A stretch of DNA of 64,000 nt from Gnetum montanum (lineage: Eukaryota > Streptophyta > Gnetopsida > Gnetales > Gnetaceae). Location of the stretch: contig MNCI01004656.1 of assembly GCA_015680685.1 (NCBI GenBank), positions 256,718 through 320,717 of the forward strand, given 5' to 3'. Of this stretch, positions 55,950 to 64,000 are shown piece by piece (the stretch's first letter is position 1; each line of letters opens with the position of its first letter). The notes under the pieces were generated by a model. It had not been told where the DNA came from and did no database searches. It worked only from the letters and a program-made list of their open reading frames with translations. The translations under genes and the position numbers were made by a program.

Positions 55950-57590
55950 TAAGAAATTAGAGTGATGTATACAATGGCAAAGAAAGAGACAAAAGTAGTA
56001 GTCACTAAAGTCAAACATAAGGCCTTGAATGATTTCTATGAGACATTAAAAACCAATGAAGGAGAAATCTATATACAAATTAGTAAAATTAGAAATAAGA
56101 AATGTAAAGATATTGATCATATTAAATGCATCAAGAAAGACAATAAAAGAATATTGGTAAAAGACAATGAATTTTTAGATAGGTGAAAAATTATTTTTAA
56201 AAGTTATTAAATGAAGAATTTTCAAGAGAGATCATCTAAGAAGAAGAACCAACTTTTAGTTTGGTTAATGATTTTTTTTCTTTCAGATGAAGATAACCTT
56301 ATCTAAGATGAAATGCTATTGAACTAGATAACATTCATATAGAATCTTGGAAAGTAGTGGTAAAGGTGTTTCATAGTTGAAATATTTATTTAAAAAAATT
56401 GTAAAGGTTAGAGAAATGCCTCAAAACTAGAGAAAAAGCATTATTTTTTTCATTTATAGGAATAAAGAAGATGTGTAAAATTGTACAAATCATTAAGAAA
56501 TCAATTTAATGAACTATACTTTGATACTTTGGGAGTGATTCATAGTACAACATCTTAAACTTGAATATGTGGTATCATAGAATCAATTTGGATTTACACT
56601 AAGGAGGTCTACCATAGAGTCTATTTTCTTAGTATGTAAATTAATGAAAAATTCAAAAAATAAAGAAAATCTACGCATGATCTTTATTAACTTAATAAAA
56701 ACATATAATAGAGTGCCTAGTGATATTATTTGGTAGCCCTTACAAAGCAAAAACATCCCTAGTAAATATATTAAAATGATTCAAGACATGTATGAAGGAG
56801 CTATTATAAGACTTGCAACTTGCAAAATCATATCTAATTTTCAAAGTTATAGTAGGCCTATAGGTTTTACACGTAGCTTGCACTTATTGTTATTATTATG
56901 AATGGATTAACAAAGAAAATATAAAATGAAATTATGTTATTTGCAAATGATATTGTATTAGTGGATGTAACTTAGGAAAATAATAATTTTTAAAATTAAA
57001 AAGTTGAGATATGGGCTAAAATAAAAAGGCTTAAAAATTGGTAGAAATAATGGTGAAATAGAAGTAAAAATTCTAGCTTAAAAAGTCTCTCTTTACAAAT
57101 AATATTACTACCTAAGATAAATTCTCCAATTAGATAGTAAAATTAAGAAAGATATAAGAAATAGGATTAAGGATGGTTAAAACACATATAGGATAGTGGT
57201 ATTTTTTAAGATAAAATAATCGTGGTGTTTCATATGATAAAAAAAATCTTAATAGAAGTAAAAAAAATTTACATGCTATCTTATATGATGTTGAATGTTT
57301 AGTTGTACAAAAAAGGCATGAACAATAAATTGATGTGATAGAAATGCAAATACTTTTGTGGATGTTGAATGTTATGAGAAGAGATAACTTGCATCATATA
57401 AATATTAGAAGAAGGCTTGGGGTTATTATTTTAGATAAGCTACAAGAATGAAATCTTAGATGGTCTGGGCATGCACCAAGAAATTTAAATAATAAGCCTA
57501 TTAAAAGATTATGATATCATTATTCTAGAAAAAGCCACCAAAATAAAAAACTAAAAAGATATGATAAAAGATGATTGAAATGTAATAGTG
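55950..57590 (+). mobile_element. RTE-clade LINE relic with linker, RT and C-terminal region (plus strand)
   Basis: An open piece (55962-56186) reads AKKETKVVVTKVKHKALNDF, YETLKTNEGE, SKIRNKKCKDIDHIKCIKKD and ILVKDNEFLDR, the linker between endonuclease and RT in RTE elements. Then NQFGFTLRRSTIESIFLVCK, MIFINLIKTYNRVPSDIIW, IKMIQDMYEGAI, MLFANDIVLVDV, and the C-terminal RRRLGV-like/RWSGHAPRN region near 57400-57480. No endonuclease is visible. Stops and shifts throughout. As in the neighbouring LINE, FADD is FAND. Confidence 0.8.
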
Positions 57591-57995
57591 TGAGTCAAAA
57601 TTGGAATGAGATAATCTTTTACTAATTAAAAAGTCTTAGGTCATTGTGAGAAATGATTTCGCTAATGTATTTAAAAGGTCTTAGATCATTGTGGAAAATG
57701 ACAAAGTTTAGTAAACCTTAGACAAACATTTGTGATTGTAAGAGAAAACTCATATATACAGGTATGTTGTTCCTATATTGCAACGTAAGGCATTTTGTAT
57801 CATTCCTTCTTACTTTTACTAATGAGAATCCTTGATTACCATGGACATAGGTACTTTTCCTACTCATGAAAAATCTCTATATCTTTGATGTTTCCTACAT
57901 TTTGTTTCTTTAGTATTTGATTGTTGTTTTTAGCATTTTTTTGTGTGGTTCAACTGTTTGATCTTAGAATTTTCTTACTATATATTTTCTAATAA
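57591..57995 (+). repeat. Possible LTR or leader of a Ty1/copia element
   Basis: Lies directly upstream of a copia PBS-like word and gag. Two close direct repeats (AAAAGTCTTAGGTCATTGTG and AAAAGGTCTTAGATCATTGT) are at 57621 and 57670. No LTR start could be fixed. Confidence 0.3.
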
Positions 57996-58007
57996 TTAGT
58001 ATTAGTG
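57996..58007 (+). other. Decayed copia primer-binding site (initiator tRNA-Met type)
   Basis: TTAGTATTAGTG compares with TTGGTATCAGAG expected ahead of copia gag. The differences are mainly transitions, and it sits 28 bases ahead of the gag ATG. Confidence 0.45.
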
Positions 58008-58034
58008 AAGATAGTGGAAGATAGTCATAGAAGA

Positions 58035-58477
58035 ATGACCTCTAGAATCTTGAATGCAAAGTTCAAGGTGGAGAAATTCAATAGCAAGAATAACTTTAGG
58101 CTATGGTAGATCATGATTAAGGATCTACTTATTCAACAAGATTTGAACAAATTATTGTAGGAGAAAGTGAAGAAATCCTAAGAAATGTCAAATGAAGGTT
58201 GGGAGGATTTCAATCTAAGGGCTTCACAGACCATTCACTTGAGTATCTCCTATTCAATGTTGCAAAGCTTGATTCAAAAATTGCATTATAGAGCAATTTG
58301 GAGGATTTGTGTATGATCAAATCCCTTACAAAAAGTTATATTTTAAGTTAGAGCTTTATGACTTCAAGATGAAGGAAAGAACATTTATTGTGGACTACTT
58401 GAATGCTTTCAATAAGCTTATCTAGTAGCTATCCATTATTGAGATGTAGGTTTTGGAAGAAGATACTCTTCTGTATT
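58035..58477 (+). pseudogene. Ty1/copia gag fragment, cut by TE-g
   Basis: MTSRILNAKFKVEKFNSKNN, FRLW, MIKDLLIQQDLNKLL, EMSNEGWEDFNLRASQTIHL, a shift, then LYDFKMKERTFIVDYLNAFN and KLI, and LEEDTLLYL at the end. This is the copia-type Gag (UBN2-like) with its FxGxNFxxW start and the LxxFnxLixqL region. It ends exactly at TE-g (58478). Confidence 0.75.
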
Positions 58478-59483
58478 TGATGAAGCATCGATTAGCTTAA
58501 ATATCATAGATGCTACATCTCACCTATGTTGTAACATTCCTATCAATGCATCTCTAATAATTACTACATCATAGATGCTACACTGCATTTACAACGTTGT
58601 AGCTACATTGATGTGTACCCATTGACATGATCCCATCAACGCATGGGATGATTCATTGATGTGTACTCATTGACACAATCCAATTGATACATGGGATGAT
58701 GTGTTGATGCAGTGTCTACCTACACCTATAAATATGTGTACTCCCACTGTGTATTTAACATCATTTGTCAATAGAGTAGGTGAACCCTTGCAATTTTATT
58801 CCATAGTCATAGAGAATAGTTAGTGATTGCTTGTAGTGTGGATTTGTGTCAGTTGTACAACATCTTATTCAAGTGGAAATGTACCTAGACACATTACATG
58901 AATGAAAATAAGGTCAAGATTGATTTTTATTCATTGTAGCACTTTGATTTAGATTAAATTTACTTTCCATGTAATTTTATGTTTCATGTACTTAGTTAAT
59001 ATTTACATTTTCATGCCTATTAATGAATTGGTAGAATGACCATGACTAGTTTTAAGCATAAACACGTATTCGCTTAGTAATCCCAACAACATTATTGCTT
59101 GGTTCACCTAGTAATGTATTTCTTGGTAATTCCAATAGTGGATATGTGGGTTTAAGACATGTACAGCAAGCTGTGAATGAACACTAATGGTCCATAGGCT
59201 AGTTTAGACTTTATCTTTTTATTGTTAATTAGATTAAATAATTTATTTCTCTATTATTGTTAGGAGTAGCATAAAGCCAAACTAGAATCAACCATCATAT
59301 GCCTCACTTTAGACTAAACCATACATGACAAAGCTACCAATAGTCCAAGTGGAAGACAACAAACTGCAATCAATACTTAACAATCTAGATGCCATACTAG
59401 TTTCATCCATAGAATTCGATCGAGTTGCATGTGAACACTTGTAATCTGTATGGTTGGGAATAGGGGGTACCCATTGATCATCA
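58478..59483 (+). repeat. 5' LTR of TE-g
   Basis: 1006 bases, TGATGAAGCATCG...CATTGATCATCA. U3 contains a 48-bp tandem duplication from 58606 (CATTGATGTGTACCCATTGA, then CATTGATGTGTACTCATTGA at 58654). CCTATAAATATG lies near 58725. Confidence 0.85.
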
Positions 59484-59608
59484 TTGGCGTCGTTGCCAAG
59501 GATGGTGCTAGTTATCTAGATTAGTTATATTATACATGTTCATTGTAGGAGTATTAATGATGTATCTTTTAGAAAATATTAATATTTTAAGTTACATACA
59601 TTAAAACC

Positions 59609-62384
59609 ATGTATTCTTTACAAAGGACCAAGAATGCATCACATGATGAAAACATTCATAGGAGAAATGATAGGATAAAGAGAATTGTAGTGAACAACCT
59701 CAAGTAGGGGTTTCATATGTTTATTTAGACCATTACTACAATCAATGGCTACATTCAACTAGTACAAACAATCCTAGAGGAGATGGAGAAAGTCCTAAAC
59801 GAGGAGGGCCTTAAGGCCTAGGACCTACTCTAAACTTAGAAAAGATAGATCAAGGGACCATGGGGGGAGATATAGTAACCATGACAATTCTCCCAATTCC
59901 TCATCTTCCTCTACCTCTTCAACGTCTAGTTTTCATGAAGATGAACGTAGGTATAAAGATAGAGATCTACTAAGGGGTCAAGATGAAAATAGAAATAGAA
60001 TGAAAGGGCTAGATGAAAGACATCAAAGTGAGAATAGAAAACATCAGGACCATCAGAAAAATAAAAATAGAGATTACCACCATTACATGTCTAATACAAA
60101 TGAACCCTTGTTGGTTACTAGGGACCTAACACAGACTAGGGAGGTAGTTCAATACCCCCCATGTACCAAAGGGATAGCCACATCAAATTTTTTGAAATGA
60201 AAAACAATCCTAAATTTAGGGGAGGCTATAATTCTGATACACAACATCATTTACAAGCCTTCCATGATGCCTACACCTTGCAAAATATCGACCATAAGTG
60301 GAAAAATCTTAATCTTTTGCCTAGGATACTAATAGACGAAGTTGAAATTTGGTATAGATTGTTGGAATTAGATTCCATCCATTGATGGTCTATAATGCTA
60401 GAACTCTTCAACAAAAAATACCAAACCTATGCAATAGTGTCCAACCTAACAAAACAAATCCAAGGATGGAAGTAAGAAAAACATGCATCCTTGGATGTGG
60501 CCTTGGATAGATAATATTCTCTACTACATAGATGTCTAGGCCATGCTTTTTCTCAAAAAGAGCAACTTTTCCACATCATAGATGGCTTTGTAATGAATTG
60601 AGAGACACACTTGTTGGTTGTTCAAACTAAAAGCCCATCAAATACAAAGGCTAATCAAGGGGGTGGCAAAGTAAGAAGGAGAGCTATGTAAACCAGAGAA
60701 TGTAGAGGAATATAACCAAGACCCAACTCTTTAAAAGAAAAGGATCAATATCTATGATGAGAAAAAATAAGTAGCTCTCAATGCGATGATTTTACAACAA
60801 ACCTTGGCAATACAAAGATCAATTAATGAGCTTGAAACAAGGCTAGATAAGATCTAGGAGTTGATGAATGATAAAGTTACAACTTACATAAAAACTATAG
60901 AGGAGAGGATAAGACAAAAAGAATTAAGTGATAAAAACAAGAAGAGGTAAATGAACCAATAAACCAATAGAAACACTTACTGGTAAGAAGGGAAAATGAT
61001 TTTAGGTGAAAATTCTATAGACTCAACCATAATATATGATGATGGATGTGACATCTACCTATATGGACATCCAAAGGGCTATTTCCTAGTCATGTTACAT
61101 CTACATGAGTATTGAGATTTTTTTTTTGAATCCCAAGTCTCTACAAAAGAAAATGCCTAGGAAATTACCTTTTTCATAAGGTAATTATATACAATCCTAT
61201 AACCAACCATACTATCTTAGTGAGACTTCTTAACAACCTCAAAACTATCACCAACCATAGTAGGAAAATCGACAATTGTGGGGGAGGCCACCATCAAACC
61301 AACACTACCCTCACTTCTAACTAGACCCATATGGATATTATGTTTAAAAACATGTTTCACCAACTAGTTCTACTTCCTCTATCTCAAATCACTACTACCA
61401 CTCTCTTAAATATCATCAACTCGAAAGATCTTCTATCAAATTACCACCTCATGCCTTTCACCCTCCATATTCTCATACTTCCCTCCATCACATGCCACTG
61501 CCAACAATACAGGAAGGTTCAAGACCACAACATAACCTAAAGAATGTCACTTGTGCTATGAACATACATAGAAATGATAATGCTAGAAGACCTCAACCAC
61601 AACCTTGAAAATGTCCTTTCTTTAGGGTAGTTTTCTCACACAAGCATAAAACTTGTAGGCCTACTAGCACATCGAAACTTGCACAAGGCCAATCTAGTGC
61701 AACAACCTTCCTTACAAAAATGATGTCTCCTAATGATACGCAAAAGCCAACAACCATCACCACTCAGATAGAAGATGAAAATGATGAACCTTTCACTATG
61801 GAGAAACAAAAATCTCCATGAAGCAATAATAATGATAGAGGATGAAATTATGGGTTGTAACTTCAAAATATTAACATAACCCATATAGCAATCCATCATA
61901 AAGTTCAGAAATAAGTGTGATCAAAAACCAGTTTATGTAGTAGCCACTAAACTAGAAGACATCTAGTGGCTTGGAAAGAAGAGTTCAAAACTATTTAAAA
62001 GATGCATGGAACCAACCAATCTACTTATTAGTTCTAGACCTAAGAAAATGAATCAAACAGAGAACTTAGACATAGACATCTTACACTCTAACTATACACC
62101 AACAAAAGATATTAAATAAGAAGACACACAAATTAAGATCGAAAATCAAGATGAAGAAGAAAACACATTTGGACCCTCTAAAAAGGAAATAAGTTCAAGT
62201 CCAATTGAAGATATATCTCCTAATCAAAACAAGATTATCATTAATTGTAAATGTGCTACCATGTGAATGATTAAATCGACAAAGATGATAAATGAAAAAA
62301 CTATGGTGTATAGCCAAGGTGTGCAGTCCATTTCTTGAATGCTGACCGATAAGATTAGTCATGGGGGAAGATGCCCCATCCTGA
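59609..62384 (+). pseudogene. gag of TE-g
   Basis: ATG at 59609 (MYSLQRTKNAS). Order as in TE-d: Ser-rich part near 59890, NEPLLVTRDLTQTREVV (60100), NPKFRGGYNSDTQHHLQAFH (60200 on), KWKNLNLLPRILIDEVEIWY, a capsid region to about 60700, knuckle remnant CDIYLYGHPKGYF near 61048 (last Cys lost), Tyr/Pro-rich tail, post-protease segment near 61815-62080 and an SHGG-type end with stop 62382-62384 (one inserted A shifts the last codons). No RT or integrase between. Confidence 0.75.
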
Positions 62385-62769
62385 TGCAAGAACTAATAAG
62401 TGCTTTTCACTTTTTTGTTTTACAATTTTTTATCATTTTTTCATTTCTTTCACCATTTTCTAATTCTTAATATGTTTTTGATTTCTTGATATTCTTATTT
62501 TTTTTCTTTATAATTTTCTCTTTGCTTGAGTCATTTTCTTCATGTTTTCATTAATAATATTACTAGTCATGATGCAAAAGTTAACATTATGAGTTGGTTT
62601 TTTGTGCTATGCTATCAAGATGATTGGGTAAGTAATTGTGTGAAGCAGTGAGACCATCTCATTCATCCCTTTGATTTTGTAAATAAAAAGGTCTTTTATC
62701 GTGAAAGCGATTTGGTTCTTCTTTCATGAAATTAAAATCAATCAATGATCATTTTATCTTGAAGAAAGA
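62385..62769 (+). other. Start of TE-g spacer
   Basis: Collinear with 23695-24075 of TE-d (T-rich run, then TTGTGTGAAGCAGTGAGACC and CGATTTGGTTCTTCTTTC) up to the TE-h insertion point. Confidence 0.65.
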
Positions 62770-63614
62770 TGATGAGTGGTGAGATACCCCTACACTCAAC
62801 CATATGAATACGAGCATTTTCACATATGATCTGGTCGAACTCCATAGACAGACTAGTTGTGGCACCTAGATCATTAACCTTAGGTCATAGTTCGTTGTCT
62901 TCCCACCTGGACTAGTATTAGCTTTGTCACATATGGTTTAGTCCAGAGTGAGGTGTATGATGTGTTTCCTAATCTAATGCTACTCCTGAAGGGAATGGAA
63001 GGTAATATTAACTAAGCTAGGAGAAAAGGGTAAGAGAATCTAATCTAGCCTAAGTGTGATGAGCATCCATTCCTTGATTATCTATACATATCTTGGACTT
63101 CATGCATGAGTACCATTGGGATTACCAAGTGTAGATCCTAGGTATGCCACTGGGTTACCAAGTAGTCACACTTAAATGCTTGTAATCAAGTTGTACTCAT
63201 TCCACATTCTAACATGAGTTTAAGGGTGAGAGAGACTAATTAGGAAAGTAGTAAATAATAATTAATTAAATAAACAACAAAGTGAATGCTACAATGATGA
63301 AGTAATCTCGATCTTTATTTCTAGTCATGTGCATGTCCAAGTACGTCACACTCGAATAAAGGATGTCGTACAATTACATTCACCACACTGCAAGCAGACA
63401 CGGAAAAATAATCTATCTTTGGAGGGATCAAACTACCAAAGTTTAGCTACAATCTAAACTAATGCCTTTTACAAGGGAGAGTTGCTTCTTATTTATAGAC
63501 ATTGTGGTAGAATGTGATATCGCGTACGTGATATCTTATGGGAAGATGCGATATCGCGGCGGATGTGATATCGTGTACACAATATCGCGGCCCATGTAAT
63601 ATTGCGTCCCATCA
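62770..63614 (-). repeat. 3' LTR of TE-h
   Basis: 845 bases. On the minus strand TGATGGGACGCAATATTAC...CCACTCATCA. U3 has the richest palindrome cluster of the window, with GATATCGCG, CGCGATATCGC and ACGCGATATCAC-type words at 63515-63600 and many intact CpGs. A TATAAATA equivalent lies near 63495. Confidence 0.9.
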
Positions 63615-63779
63615 TACCCCCACAACTGAATAAAAACTTGTCCTTGAGTTACAGTGATTACACAGTGGATAGGTATGGGATTATTGGATGGAAAAAATAA
63701 AATGATGCCGCACTGTGGGAAGAAAAAAAACTACAGACACAACAAACAGAAAATCCTATCATTACAAAATTGGTAAAAC

Positions 63780-64000
63780 TCATGTAGTTCTTGGTGGTGG
63801 TGGTGGCTCCTCCATAGGTGTTTTTCCCTTTTCTTGCACTCCAAGTCTTGGGATTTGATGGCGTTGAAGTATGGCCTAGAGTTTCTCCTCTTGTAAGGCC
63901 GTGAGTGCCTTGGCATGCATGTAAGTTTGTGCTTGTGTCATAGAGGCATCCTAGTTAGCCTTCTCTTTTTCTTTCGCCACCCTTTTATTCTCTGTCAATA
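63780..64000 (-). pseudogene. C-terminal end of shortened ORF3 of TE-h
   Basis: Minus-strand frame: ENKRVAKEKEKAN, DASMTQAQTYMHAKALTALQ, EEKL, then GKTPMEEPPPPPRTT and a stop at 63780-63782. It has the same short join as TE-e ORF3 between the EEK-QAIL segment and the C-terminal MEEPPPP end, so the PCPW region and most of the coiled coil are missing. The upstream part lies outside the window. Confidence 0.7.

Larger units (their letters stand above)
58478..62769 (+). mobile_element. TE-g: Athila-like element, 3' part displaced by TE-h
   Basis: 5' LTR 58478-59483, PBS 59484-59502 (TTGGCGTCGTTGCCAAGGA, the best tRNA-Asp match here), gag 59609-62384, start of spacer 62385-62769. TE-h then interrupts it. 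The rest of the spacer, any ORF3 and the 3' LTR would lie beyond the window end. Same LTR and gag subfamily as TE-d. Confidence 0.8.
62770..64000 (-). mobile_element. TE-h: Athila-like element of the TE-e subfamily, runs off the window
   Basis: 3' LTR (62770-63614), polypurine tract complement TACCCCCAC (63615-63623) and the end of ORF3. The left flank is AAAGA (62765-62769); its right-hand duplicate would lie outside the window. Confidence 0.85.

Noticed and set aside
54770-57590. One LINE insertion with a 5' inversion (twin priming)
   Set aside because: Both pieces contain the RT palm and the C-terminal region, so they overlap in content and must be two copies.

Overview
The window looks like transposon-filled intergenic DNA from a plant with a large, AT-rich genome. 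A seed plant is likely and a gymnosperm is possible, but the sequence alone does not settle this. I see no host gene, rRNA or tRNA gene. Nearly everything is the remains of LTR retrotransposons of the Athila type (Ty3/gypsy, Tat/Athila branch), with RTE-clade LINE relics, one Ty1/copia fragment and one tRNA-derived SINE. The Athila assignment rests on a tRNA-Asp primer-binding site after each 5' LTR, the Gag layout, a CX2CX3HX4C zinc knuckle, the integrase C-terminus and a large extra ORF between pol and the 3' LTR.

Layout. 457-1600 (-): integrase relic. TE-a 1648-8073 (+): 5'-truncated element with pol C-terminus, spacer, ORF3 and 3' LTR. TE-b 8107-18177 (-): LTR to LTR. TE-c (+): oldest host element, with its 5' LTR at 18263 and its tail, PBS and gag start at 27364-28170; further gag, protease and RT pieces at 36677-37667, 46675-48830 and 53195-53567 probably belong to it. 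TE-d 19758-27363 (+), TE-e 29723-36248 (+) and TE-f 37668-46669 (+) are LTR-to-LTR copies with target-site duplications, nested inside TE-c or its debris. 48831-54769: poorly recognised relics. 54770-57590: two LINEs in opposite orientation. 58035-58477: copia gag cut by TE-g (58478 onward, +), which is itself cut by TE-h (62770 to window end, -).

Common plan of the main family: LTR (TGATG...CATCA), tRNA-Asp PBS, gag of roughly 660-950 codons ending in an SHGGD-like tail, a 1.6-2 kb AT-rich spacer with conserved blocks, ORF3 of about 900 codons, polypurine tract GTGGGGGTA, LTR. TE-b, TE-d, TE-e and TE-f have no RT, RNase H or integrase between the LTRs, so they look like members of a multicopy non-autonomous family that kept gag and ORF3. 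ORF3 starts directly behind a conserved splice-acceptor-like sequence, which suggests expression from a spliced RNA. Decay is dominated by C>T and G>A changes, and by eye no ORF in the window is fully functional.
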